From assembly GCF_000027005.1 (NCBI RefSeq), contig NC_012965.1:1723001-1787000 (forward strand): a DNA stretch of 64,000 nucleotides, given 5' to 3'. Origin of the DNA: Komagataella phaffii GS115 (Eukaryota; Ascomycota; Pichiomycetes; Pichiales; Pichiaceae). A program made the position numbers and the translations under genes. The notes under the pieces were generated by a model. The model had not been told where the DNA came from and did not search any database. It saw nothing but the letters and a program-made list of their open reading frames with translations. Below are positions 29,232 through 37,946 of the stretch, in pieces; the first letter of the stretch is position 1; the number at the start of each line of letters is the position of its first letter.

Positions 29232-30296
29232 TTAAGCAAGCTCCTCAACAACAGAACCTTCAAGAGCTGGGGTCAAGAGTTTCCAACTACAGGTGATGTC
29301 TTCGACAGCAAATCTGGCAATGATGTCCTTAGCAATCTGATCGAAGTTTTCAGTTGCGAGGGCTAATATTGTGGGCCCAGCACCGGAAAGACAGATTCCC
29401 AACAAACCTTTGTGTAATTCTGGGGTGAATGAAGACAGTATTTCAGTCAGTCCGTGGATCAAAGTTTTCCTGTAAGGTTGGTGAATCCTGTCCTGCATAG
29501 CTGGGTATATCAAGCTTGGATCTGGTGGAGATTGTGTCAGGGCAGTGGTAAGAACGGCTATCCTTTGCAGGTTGAAAATAATGTCATGTCTCTCGTAAGT
29601 GGTTGGAAGAACGCCTCTAGATGAAGCGGTTGATACTTCAAAGTCTGGAATAATGGCAATACATTTGATCTCTTTTGCCCAGCCGTATTTGATGTGGTGC
29701 CCAATGTTTTTTGGAGGCACTGGTGGGTTGAGACCGGTGTTAATACCACCTTGAGGTTCTGGCAGGACTTCTGCTAATGGAATCTCTTTTCTCTGGGTGT
29801 CTTCTGGTGAAAGATCTCTAAGATAAGATCCAACGAAACCACCCACCATAGCTGCGGTGATGTTATCTGGATGACGTTCTATCATCAAACAGTAATCCAG
29901 TAAACGTTGTTTGGAGTATCCAAGCTGTCCGATGGAATTTCCGAGCAATGCACCGGCGACAACTGCAGCACCCGAAGATCCCAAGCCTCTTCCTAGAGGA
30001 ATAGGGTTAATGACGTGAATCTTGGTTCCCTTAGGGAAAGTCCTGACGTCGTCACAACGTAGAACATAGAGAGCTGTGCGCGTAATCAAGTTTTCGTCAC
30101 TTTTCAATGACACCTCATCAGCCCCCTCACCTTCATACGACAATAACACATTTTCTGGATCGCTTGAGGTATCAATTTTGGGATCAATGGTGACTTGTAG
30201 TTCCAAGTAAAGGTTGAGACCAATTCCCAGAACGTCAAACCCCGGTCCTATATTTGCTGAGGAAGCAGGCACTTTGATGGTGAAAGATCTAACCAT
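29232..30296 (-). CDS. THR1: Homoserine kinase
   Basis: A 354-residue GHMP-family kinase that phosphorylates homoserine with ATP, the penultimate step to threonine. The N-terminus MVRSFTIKVPASSANIGPGF, the ATP loop GRGLGSSGAAVVAG and the C-terminal GICLSGAGPTILAL are the three GHMP motifs. The length matches the yeast enzyme (357). The frame reaches a GTG at 30308, but the ATG at 30296 matches the conserved start. I found no perfect Gcn4 site (TGACTC) in the 330 bp upstream, although THR1 is under general amino-acid control in S. cerevisiae. Confidence 0.97.
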   Translation of the reverse strand: MVRSFTIKVPASSANIGPGFDVLGIGLNLYLELQVTIDPKIDTSSDPENVLLSYEGEGADEVSLKSDENLITRTALYVLRCDDVRTFPKGTKIHVINPIPLGRGLGSSGAAVVAGALLGNSIGQLGYSKQRLLDYCLMIERHPDNITAAMVGGFVGSYLRDLSPEDTQRKEIPLAEVLPEPQGGINTGLNPPVPPKNIGHHIKYGWAKEIKCIAIIPDFEVSTASSRGVLPTTYERHDIIFNLQRIAVLTTALTQSPPDPSLIYPAMQDRIHQPYRKTLIHGLTEILSSFTPELHKGLLGICLSGAGPTILALATENFDQIAKDIIARFAVEDITCSWKLLTPALEGSVVEELA

Positions 30297-30627
30297 TGTC
30301 TGCCACACAAATTAAACTCAATAAAGAAAATATTTCGAATCTAGGAAACAAAAACAAAAGAGAGCTAAAACTTTCGTAGTTTTAAACGTAATGAATGACG
30401 GAAACTGGAAGAATTATATGTATTTTTTTCTGAATGCGATAGAGAGATGCGAACGAAAAAAAAAAAAAAAGAAAATGTTCGCTATGCTGGACGGGATTCT
30501 CCCCGCCTAAGAGTCATAATCTGGTACGAAAATGAGATGGAAGGAGTTGGCGTTTTAAGCATTCATGGTGATGGGCTGGCCGACTCGTTCGTAATTGCCT
30601 GGGAGTTTCTGGAATATGAGAAGTGTT
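30297..30627. other. THR1 upstream region
   Basis: A 331-bp region between THR1 and the 3' end of the DUF218-like gene. It contains a 15-base poly(A) run at 30456-30470. A 62-codon forward frame (30447-30635) overlaps the neighbouring gene's end and is unconvincing. Confidence 0.5.
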
Positions 30628-31413
30628 TCAATTAGAGTCTAGCATGTCAAAGTATTTTTCATCTCTATAAGGGCATCCCCTTTTGAAAGGATCTCTTAGT
30701 CGTCTTTTTGCGGATAACACTGGACCCTTGCCAAAAGGATCTCTGGAGAATTCAGACACGGCATACTTCATCTCAGAAGATTCCAGATCAGAGAAGTAGG
30801 CTTCCTCTTTCTCCTTTCGTTGTGCTTCAGTGACGCAGTCGCTGAAAAATGAATCCAGTAACGTAGGTCCGACCGATATATATTCATACTCTCCTTCCCA
30901 ACTAAGGGCTGGAAAATGCTGGTGAACAAACCTTGCCTTCTTGAATCCCAGTCCAACAATTGTCAAAGATTTAGGATAGTCGCCAACGATTTCCTTGTAT
31001 CTAAGGATGGAAAACAGCACGTTCTCAAAGGAGTCTCTGGCATATTCTTCGGTGTGAATACGACTTGCAACTGATTGGTTTTCGTATAAACCCAAAGCTT
31101 TTGCTAGGAACCAGTAGCTTTGAGCTTCACTGATAGGTCCGCAAGATTCTTTAGTTTGTCCTCCACTGAATATCAGAATTGAATTTTCTGTTCTTATCAG
31201 CTGATCTACTCCTATCTTTACATGCTCTATGAATGCTAGATGATCATCAGCCTCTTTCTGGAACGACGCTAGTTCCCATTCTGAAGAACTGGTCCCAGGT
31301 GCTTCGGAATCATAGCCTTCAAAGTATTTCCAAATTGAGTGTCCAGGAACAATTATCAAGGACATTGATTTTGCTATCAGAAGGAAAATTCTTAGGCGCC
31401 TCAGTCGTGCCAT
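30628..31413 (-). CDS. DUF218/YdcF-like protein of unknown function
   Basis: A 261-residue protein resembling the fungal DUF218 (YdcF-type) family. Typical features are a beta strand with SLIIVPGHSIWKY, then ILIFSGGQTKESCGPISEAQ (Gly-Gly loop and Ser-Glu-Ala) and a TEEYARDSFENVLFSILRY helix. An IVGLGFKKARFVHQHF strand follows, and the tail contains RDPFGKGP and RDPFKRGCPY. The catalytic activity of this family in fungi is not known to me. The first ATG (31413) adds a basic, hydrophobic leader (MARLRRLRIFLLIAKS) that could be a targeting or anchor sequence. The conserved part starts at the second Met (31365), so the start is uncertain. Confidence 0.65.
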   Translation of the reverse strand: MARLRRLRIFLLIAKSMSLIIVPGHSIWKYFEGYDSEAPGTSSSEWELASFQKEADDHLAFIEHVKIGVDQLIRTENSILIFSGGQTKESCGPISEAQSYWFLAKALGLYENQSVASRIHTEEYARDSFENVLFSILRYKEIVGDYPKSLTIVGLGFKKARFVHQHFPALSWEGEYEYISVGPTLLDSFFSDCVTEAQRKEKEEAYFSDLESSEMKYAVSEFSRDPFGKGPVLSAKRRLRDPFKRGCPYRDEKYFDMLDSN

Positions 31414-31499
31414 TCTAGGTGTGGCAGATCGGTGTCAATCAGTGGCTCGAATACAATAAAAGAGGCCCTAGACAAAATGTAAAGTTAATCAATTACTAT

Positions 31500-33107
31500 T
31501 TAGCAACTAACCACCTTTGCTACCTTTTCTTCCTTCCCGTTGTGATCTACCTCAGTGTAATGTGGAAGGATGTCTTCATAGCCTGGTAGTTCCGGATTGT
31601 TCACCATGTCTACTATTTTCGAATCTTCTTGATGCTCCAACAACATGACGGGTCTGAAGATCTTAAAAGTGTGTACGTCGTCACCGTCCTTAGTAGCTGC
31701 AACTTGAATCCTGAAATATAACTCAGAGCAGATGTTGGCATGCTTCCTCAGTTGATAATCTGGGTATACTCGATGTAGATCAGGAAATTTCTCCATATTT
31801 TTCATAAGTGACTTTAAAATGTCTTCGTTATATTTATGAACCCACGTCCGCAGCGGTAAATGAGGGGATACAATTGGGTCCCTTAACCCTCCTTCTAAAA
31901 ATTTGTCCAGAGAAAGCTTATATGACAGGGTATTGTCCTCGGGGCTGAACTTGCCTTTTTCTAAAAGATCAATCTCAAAAAGCCCATCTGCATCACTGGT
32001 ACTCCATCGTTTGTAGTATATCAGCCGAGGAGTAATAGATCCACTATTAAACCTCCGGTCTCTTATTCTGACTCCCACCGTTGTACGGACAAAGACTGCT
32101 ATATTTTTGAGGTAGAATGCCGATAGCTTCGAGCTCTGATTTTGGGACAGCTGATAATGATCGTTGAACGGTACCGAGAACTCAATGTCAAATTTATTCC
32201 TCAATGACTCTCCAATCAATATGAAGGGGCGATTAAATCGACTGCTATTGGTTATTGCAATTGTTAGTAAGATATTGAAAAAATTGACCCCATGGTCCGC
32301 CTTCTTTCTCCGGAAGAGCTTGTCCAACTTGGATAAACTGGCCTCATTTGGTACCGGTTCTTTAGATTTCGAACCGGCTATGCTGTCAATCAATATTTTC
32401 TTTTTATTTTTAAAATCTTTATGATCCCGGTAACCCTTTCTCCAATATTTCAACATGGGGTGCTCTGTGTCCTCTGTTTCCGGGATAGATATGTCTTCAT
32501 CATCATCGTCAACATCGCTTTGGCTAAAAAACTCGCCATGCATGTCATCCTCTTTAGTTCTTAGGATTCGATTAATGTAGTCAATCCCAACGTTGTTTTG
32601 ATATTGGAACTCCCATATCTTTGACTGCTTGGAACTGAACGATTTGTAGTTTACATCTAACTTCAAGAAGTACCTTATCTCACAACGTTGGGTCCCGGAG
32701 GCATTGAATGAGTTAGTACTTGGCGTGATATCAAAAAAAGGTCTGCTACAAGAAACTAATTCGGGGTCAATGAACTTGGGAAAAGTCAAGTCGTAGTCAA
32801 AGGATGTGGTGAATTTCTTTGGTAATGTGTAATTACCACTGCTGGAAGTGGCATCTGGATTAGGAAAAACAAGCACTTCTCTAGGACTAAACAAATCAAG
32901 TTCTTGTTCGTATCGGGTGCTACTTTCTCCGCTACCTTCAATGTAAGTTAATACCGCAACACCGTTCAATGATAGCACAATTTTAGTTACATCAATCTGT
33001 CTTCGAGTGGTAAATGTCAAGGAGCCCTTGATATTCTCTCCAGTGTAAACATGATCATCGGGAAACTCTGGGTTGAATTCCAACTCAAACAGACCAAACA
33101 AACCCAT
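31500..33107 (-). CDS. Arrestin-like trafficking adaptor with LPxY motifs (ART type)
   Basis: A 535-residue protein with an arrestin-like fold. The N-domain has beta-strand spacing such as VYTGENIKGSLTF and IDVTKIVLSLNGVAVL. The C-domain begins with VNFFNILLTIAITNSSRF. Two LPxY motifs, LPGY and LPHY, lie close together within the last 30 residues, as expected for binding Rsp5/Nedd4 WW domains. Yeast ART proteins use such motifs to bring Rsp5 to membrane transporters for endocytosis. A long acidic and lysine-rich insertion (about 190-260) separates the two domains. I cannot name a specific ART. It lies in tandem with a second arrestin-like gene, 228 bp apart. Confidence 0.65.
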   Translation of the reverse strand: MGLFGLFELEFNPEFPDDHVYTGENIKGSLTFTTRRQIDVTKIVLSLNGVAVLTYIEGSGESSTRYEQELDLFSPREVLVFPNPDATSSSGNYTLPKKFTTSFDYDLTFPKFIDPELVSCSRPFFDITPSTNSFNASGTQRCEIRYFLKLDVNYKSFSSKQSKIWEFQYQNNVGIDYINRILRTKEDDMHGEFFSQSDVDDDDEDISIPETEDTEHPMLKYWRKGYRDHKDFKNKKKILIDSIAGSKSKEPVPNEASLSKLDKLFRRKKADHGVNFFNILLTIAITNSSRFNRPFILIGESLRNKFDIEFSVPFNDHYQLSQNQSSKLSAFYLKNIAVFVRTTVGVRIRDRRFNSGSITPRLIYYKRWSTSDADGLFEIDLLEKGKFSPEDNTLSYKLSLDKFLEGGLRDPIVSPHLPLRTWVHKYNEDILKSLMKNMEKFPDLHRVYPDYQLRKHANICSELYFRIQVAATKDGDDVHTFKIFRPVMLLEHQEDSKIVDMVNNPELPGYEDILPHYTEVDHNGKEEKVAKVVSC

Positions 33108-33335
33108 TTTAGTTGATTATTCAGCCTTGTGAGTGAATAACCAATCTTTGAGTAAGGTTGACTGAAACCAGAAACCGAATGAGGAGGTGCAGTTCTGATT
33201 GTAGGAGAACGCGAAAATCAAACCGATACATGTTTCAGACCATAGTTCTCACAGCATTCAAAAGTGAAGTCCTCTACATTGCAGTTTAGATTCCATTGGT
33301 TGAAGTTGCAGAGGATCTGTTCTTCGGCATTTTCG

Positions 33336-34682
33336 TCACCTTCGAAGTACGATCAAGTCTGATTTCAAATAAACTGTTCGAGTTCTTCCTCCTGTCTCCA
33401 AATTTGACAGTATGAGTGTAAATTCCAGTATATGTCTCTTCTGTAGCAGCTGAAATACTTCTAGATCGTTGGTTAATCGTAGCCCTTGATTTTTAGAAGT
33501 TCCCTTTTTAAATTGTTCCCCCAGTGGTGTGTTCGGATTCAATATTATATCATCTTCGGATCCAAATATCTGATCATACGGAATCAGGTAGTCGTCACCA
33601 ACTGTCGCCAAGTCAAACTTGAAGCCGTAATAAACATTCTGAAATAAAGTCCTTCTCTTTGTAAGGGATCTTCTATTGTACAAAATGGTGGACTTTTCAA
33701 CCAAATCCAGTGTAACTTTCTTGACAAAAAATTCTCCCAGAAGTGACGACTGTTGGGTTCCCGGTATGAGAAAATCTGAGCTCGGATTGGCTACCTTGAT
33801 CCTAACGCCCAAACGTGGTAACGGACCTCCGATATAGCAATGCTTGGAACTCATTGTTAACTGAACTTTCATGTGCACATCACAAACGAGCTGTTTGTAA
33901 TTGGAGGGGATAAACTTATCATCGTAAAACTGCCGAATGTACTTTGAATATTTGTAGCTTCCAGTTAGGTTGGAACTAACTATGTGATCAACCTCATCTT
34001 CCATGTGGTCTTCGTCAGCCTTTATCAGTTTTCTTGGATGGCTTGACCATTTGGCGTTTGCCTCTATTAGTTGAGCCTCATCCATGTCGCTGTTTGCCTC
34101 TTTTATTATGTTCAATTGTCGTTTGGTAAGCCTACTCTCGATGACTAGTTTGATTTCGTGGTAATGCCTTGAGAACACCATGTTGTCCGTCACAAGGTAT
34201 ATGTCGATCGAATAATTGATCTTGTATTGCTCTTCATGACTTCCATAGTAGTTTATAGATGGAGGCAAACAGCAAGTTGTCCCCTCAGAGCTTTTGGGAT
34301 ATCCAAAATGACTCCACCAAGAGCCTTCTCCTTCGTCTAAAATTATGTAATCCGGAATTTTGACGCTAAAGGTTACTTGATGGAAAGAATCCTTGTACCA
34401 AACTTCATCAATATTCAATGATTTTTCCGATTCATCTTCCTCATTGAATGCCAAAGGACGAGCTAGAAACGTAACGGTTCTTGTCTCCATTTTGTTGGAT
34501 GACACACTGAAATACTGAAGGAACAGCTCTCCCTTTAATGAACCCTCTATTCGTTTCACTTTTGCCTTGTTGACGACGTCAACATCTAATATGCCTTTTA
34601 TAGTGTCACTTGGATATAATATCACATCTTCGTTGGTGATCGTCGATGATAGCTTGAAGGTATCAAATATCCTAGAGAACAT
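33336..34682 (-). CDS. Arrestin-like protein without a PY motif
   Basis: A 448-residue protein that looks like a second arrestin-fold protein. It opens with MFSRIFDTFKLSSTITNEDV, then VILYPSDTIKGILDVDV and KRIEGSLKGELFLQYF, the spacing seen in arrestin N-domains. The second half has PLPRLGVRIKVANPSSDFLI and FVKKVTLDLVEKSTI, consistent with a C-domain. I find no PPxY or LPxY motif, so direct Rsp5 recruitment is not evident. It is the same strand and neighbour of the LPxY-bearing arrestin-like gene, which suggests an old tandem duplication followed by divergence. The call rests on strand pattern and wording only, so it is less certain than its neighbour. Confidence 0.5.
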   Translation of the reverse strand: MFSRIFDTFKLSSTITNEDVILYPSDTIKGILDVDVVNKAKVKRIEGSLKGELFLQYFSVSSNKMETRTVTFLARPLAFNEEDESEKSLNIDEVWYKDSFHQVTFSVKIPDYIILDEGEGSWWSHFGYPKSSEGTTCCLPPSINYYGSHEEQYKINYSIDIYLVTDNMVFSRHYHEIKLVIESRLTKRQLNIIKEANSDMDEAQLIEANAKWSSHPRKLIKADEDHMEDEVDHIVSSNLTGSYKYSKYIRQFYDDKFIPSNYKQLVCDVHMKVQLTMSSKHCYIGGPLPRLGVRIKVANPSSDFLIPGTQQSSLLGEFFVKKVTLDLVEKSTILYNRRSLTKRRTLFQNVYYGFKFDLATVGDDYLIPYDQIFGSEDDIILNPNTPLGEQFKKGTSKNQGLRLTNDLEVFQLLQKRHILEFTLILSNLETGGRTRTVYLKSDLIVLRR

Positions 34683-34811
34683 TAGGGAAGCAGGTCCGGA
34701 TCAGAAAACGGAGATCCTTTCGCTCAATAAATTTCAAATCTCCTGCTACATATTATGTTTCTTTCACATCGTCAATGTTAAAGTCAAATACACCATTAAC
34801 TAATAAAACTA

Positions 34812-35981
34812 CTATTTAAACTCAGCATATGATGCCTTTTCAATTACTTTAACCCATGGCTCTTTCCCTTCCTTCTTCTTTTGAGCAGTTTCTATTACAC
34901 CAGTAGCTTGAAGTGCTCTCATTTGATCATACGCCAAATTCCCTTCAGGCTTCAGTTTCCTCAAGGAATCAGTCAGCTCAGATGATAGCTTTACCTCGAC
35001 ACGCTCTGGAAGTACAGCATCATGTTTTGATTTTGTTTTCCTTGCTTTAGTAGCCTTTGGTTTGGACTTTTCTAACAAAAGCTCTTTCTCTATCTTATCC
35101 AATTGATCTATTTGATCCATTTTTTTCTGTATCTGTTGCAATTCCTCCTCTAGCTGTAACATCGCCTTTTCTCTCTTGATACTGTTTCTTTGAACTCTGG
35201 TCTTCTTCTTGTGCACAATCTTCTCTGGCACATCGGATCTGTTTGACTTTTCTCCCTCAGAATCTTCATCTTCTTCTTGGTCAACTTGATCTGGTTCTTC
35301 CTCCTCCTCGAGAGCTACCATCATGTTCTTGATCAGTGTCTTATGCTCGTCAAGAGCAATTAACTGATCTTCTACCTTCTTCTCTCTGAAGAACTCTTTT
35401 TCTATCAAGTCTTTCCAACTATCGACCGCTGGGTTGTATGACTTGCCCGCATGAGGAACATCTTCCAGCGTAGCTACTCTGACTGGAGGAAGGTTTAGTG
35501 TTTCAGGCCTTGTCGGAGGATCGGCCTCAGGAAGATATGGTTTCTTTACTTCTTCCTCGGGTTCAGATCCCCACAATTCCAGGCTCTTACCTGTCTTGAT
35601 GACTCCATCTCTTTCGATCAGGGCGACTGTCTTTGACTTGCCAACTGTTCTTCCAGCAAGTGACATCAACCGACGGACTTGTTGCTGTGGAACCGGCTTT
35701 CTATTTCTCTTTCCAGAATCCAAAGCAGGAACCTTTGAACGCTGCTCAAGAATTTGTCTAGATTTCAAGGGGGGGATGTTCCTCTTCTTGCGGATTTGTT
35801 CTGAACCACTAGTGTCCACAGTGAAGAGATCCATCTCCTCAGGATTACCACCGTATTGTATATCATTTTCTCTGGACTCTTCTAGACCTTTCTCAACATC
35901 CTCCAAGTCAATGTTTTTTCTCCAAGCTCTCTTTCCTTTCCTTGAAGAATGATTCTTCTTGAAAGTACCTGCTTCACTCAT
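34812..35981 (-). CDS. NOP53: 60S biogenesis factor Nop53
   Basis: A 389-residue nucleolar protein that recruits the exosome helicase Mtr4 to pre-60S particles for ITS2 (7S to 5.8S) processing. The N-terminus (FKKNHSSRKGKRAWRKN) is the family signature. It is followed by an arch-interaction motif DLFTVD (residues 51-56), the short sequence by which Nop53 contacts the Mtr4 arch. The middle and C-terminal parts are charged, with coiled-coil character (LQLEEELQQIQKKMDQIDQL). The frame runs to a TTG at 35993, but the first ATG is at 35981. It is adjacent to a POC4-like gene, as YPL146C nearly is to YPL144W in S. cerevisiae; KES1, which lies between them there, is absent. Confidence 0.88.
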   Translation of the reverse strand: MSEAGTFKKNHSSRKGKRAWRKNIDLEDVEKGLEESRENDIQYGGNPEEMDLFTVDTSGSEQIRKKRNIPPLKSRQILEQRSKVPALDSGKRNRKPVPQQQVRRLMSLAGRTVGKSKTVALIERDGVIKTGKSLELWGSEPEEEVKKPYLPEADPPTRPETLNLPPVRVATLEDVPHAGKSYNPAVDSWKDLIEKEFFREKKVEDQLIALDEHKTLIKNMMVALEEEEEPDQVDQEEDEDSEGEKSNRSDVPEKIVHKKKTRVQRNSIKREKAMLQLEEELQQIQKKMDQIDQLDKIEKELLLEKSKPKATKARKTKSKHDAVLPERVEVKLSSELTDSLRKLKPEGNLAYDQMRALQATGVIETAQKKKEGKEPWVKVIEKASYAEFK

Positions 35982-36202
35982 AGTTATTTTCAAGTCTGAA
36001 ATTTTTTTAAGATAAAAAAATTCAGGTGCGAAAAAGAAAAACAGCGATTAGATCATCAAGCTTGATGTGATAACAGCTAATGGGGAAATATAGTGTACAG
36101 GAGTTCAAATTGGCCCTGCTCAGGTTCAGCCGACAAAGTTTTGAGACAAGACAGATCTTCTCTACTTGAGGTGGGGTTAGACTGATAGTAAAGTCTGCTT
36201 CT

Positions 36203-36673
36203 TTATGCTTCATTCACTGTTGATGACAATGGGTTCTGGGTACCTCTACCATCTTTCAATAACTTGTCCACCTCTAAAATAACATCCCTAATACTTTCGT
36301 CTGTAAAGTTTCCGGAGATGGAGACATATGTAACCACTTGGTATTTCTTGGTGAGCAGATAGGATAGGCGTTTCGTCACATCTAATAGCTCTTGATTTCC
36401 GTTGAGTAACGTCTGATGGACATTTCCTGTTCTCTAAAGGCGAAGTTAGTTATTTGCAACACTTTGCATCAAAAAACAACTACTTACATCTGGGATTCCT
36501 AATACGTAACATCCTAAATTGTCATCGGTTCCATTCTCACTGAGGTGAAGAGTCATGGGGATTCGACATCTCGAGCTCGTTTTGATTTCTTCCAATGATG
36601 GCGTTTCTAAATACAATAAGAAAGGACCGCCCATAAATGGGCTTAATTCAGCTTTAAAGACTCTTCTTGTCAT
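36203..36673 (-). CDS. POC4: Putative proteasome assembly chaperone 4 (Poc4/Pba4-like), two exons
   Basis: A small split gene. Exon 1 is 36488-36673 (62 codons from the ATG), the intron is 36434-36487, and exon 2 is 36203-36433. The product is 138 residues. Exon 1 encodes MTRRVFKAELSPFMGGPFLL to LGCYVLGIPD. Exon 2 encodes KRLSYLLTKKYQVVTYVSIS, then GNFTDESIRDVILEVDKLLK. The latter resembles the PAC4/PSMG4 pattern in which a strand (QVFVSYN-like) is followed by a final helix. Its partner in S. cerevisiae, Poc3/Irc25, helps order alpha subunits in 20S assembly. The identity rests on size, weak pattern and the NOP53 neighbour. The gene structure is well supported. It diverges from RAD51. Confidence 0.6.
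36434..36487 (-). other. 54-nt intron of the POC4-like gene
   Basis: A phase-0 intron with 5' splice site GTAAGT, branch site AACTAAC (complement of 36445-36451) and 3' end GCCTTTAG. The branch-to-acceptor distance is about 10 nt. Removing it joins two open frames with no stop. Confidence 0.85.
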
Positions 36674-36759
36674 GTCAAACCTCAATCACTTCGTATTCAG
36701 AGGCAATACAAAAAGAGAGGAGAGAAGATCGATGATCATGTAATATTTCAAAAGTCAGT

Positions 36760-36764
36760 CGCGT
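36760..36764 (+). promoter_or_regulatory. MCB-core (CGCGT) upstream of RAD51
   Basis: CGCGT (ACGCG on the other strand) lies 52 bp before the RAD51 ATG in the 142-bp divergent promoter shared with the POC4-like gene. RAD51 in S. cerevisiae is induced at G1/S through MCB elements. A five-base core is weak evidence alone. Confidence 0.35.
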
Positions 36765-36815
36765 AAACATAAAGTATTTATTTACCCACAACACGTAAGT
36801 TACTCTGAACGAAAG

Positions 36816-37904
36816 ATGTCGAACCATGAAGTCATAGAGGACTCGCAGCGGGTGATGAATCTAGAAGAGGAGCATCAGGTTAATTCTGGAAATGGTCATG
36901 TAGAGCAAGAACAAGAGGAGGATGATGAAATGTTCGGCCCAATGCCTATATCCAAATTGGAAGGCAACGGGATCAGTCCCGGAGATATTAGGAAACTTAT
37001 GGAAGCAGGGTATAATACAGTTGAAGCAATCGCATATACTCCTAAAAGAGCTCTGCTTACTGTTAAGGGAATTTCTGAGATAAAGGCTGACAAGTTGCTA
37101 GCAGAGGCCTCAAAGTTTGTTCCCATGGGTTTCACCACAGCCTCAGAATTTCATCACAGAAGATCTGAGTTGATTTGCATTACCACAGGCTCCAAGAAAC
37201 TAGATACTCTTCTTGGTGGGGGTATAGAGACAGGTTCGATAACGGAAGTGTTTGGTGAATTCAGAACAGGAAAATCTCAACTATGCCACACACTAGCAGT
37301 CACTTGTCAACTGCCTATTGATATGGGAGGAGGAGAGGGTAAATGCCTTTATATTGACACAGAGGGCACTTTTCGTCCAATTCGTTTGGTTTCGATTGCA
37401 AAACGTTATGGTCTGAATGAAGATGATACCTTGGACAACGTTGCCTATGCTAGAGCTTATAATGCTGATCATCAACTTCAACTGCTGAACCAGGCAGCTG
37501 CAATGATGTCTGAATCAAGATTTTCCCTTCTTATCGTGGACTCCATAATGGCTTTATACAGAACCGATTTCAGTGGAAGAGGTGAACTATCTGCAAGACA
37601 GATGCATGTAGCCAAATACATGAGAACTCTACAACGATTAGCTGATGAGTTTGGAATTGCAGTGCTGATCACTAATCAAGTTGTAGCACAAGTTGATGCC
37701 TCCGCTGTATTCAATCCAGATCCAAAGAAACCAATTGGTGGAAACATCGTTGCTCACTCGTCAACAACCCGTTTATCATTCAAGAAGGGTAAGGCTGAGC
37801 AAAGAATTTGTAAGATTTATGACTCCCCATGTCTTCCCGAGAGTGAATGTGTATTTGCTATCTACGAAGATGGAATTGGGGACCCTAGAGAGGATGATGA
37901 CTAA
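36816..37904 (+). CDS. RAD51: Rad51 recombinase
   Basis: A 362-residue RecA-family ATPase that forms filaments on single-stranded DNA and carries out strand exchange in homologous recombination. The acidic N-terminus is followed by a helix-hairpin-helix domain (about 50-105, [20 protein letters not shown]). Other motifs are Walker [10 protein letters not shown] (near 147), Walker [14 protein letters not shown] (near 240), DNA-binding loop region [11 protein letters not shown] and the TNQVVAQVD segment. The C-terminus ends [10 protein letters not shown]. The N-terminal extension is shorter than in S. cerevisiae (400). It converges on the zinc-cluster gene, with 42 bp between. Confidence 0.98.
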   Translation: MSNHEVIEDSQRVMNLEEEHQVNSGNGHVEQEQEEDDEMFGPMPISKLEGNGISPGDIRKLMEAGYNTVEAIAYTPKRALLTVKGISEIKADKLLAEASKFVPMGFTTASEFHHRRSELICITTGSKKLDTLLGGGIETGSITEVFGEFRTGKSQLCHTLAVTCQLPIDMGGGEGKCLYIDTEGTFRPIRLVSIAKRYGLNEDDTLDNVAYARAYNADHQLQLLNQAAAMMSESRFSLLIVDSIMALYRTDFSGRGELSARQMHVAKYMRTLQRLADEFGIAVLITNQVVAQVDASAVFNPDPKKPIGGNIVAHSSTTRLSFKKGKAEQRICKIYDSPCLPESECVFAIYEDGIGDPREDDD

Positions 37905-37946
37905 ATATGATTGCTATTTACACCCTAATTAATATTGTGAGAGAAT

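Noticed and set aside
36022..36213. 63-codon reverse ORF beside NOP53
   Set aside because: It overlaps the end of the spliced POC4-like gene in another frame and has no independent support.
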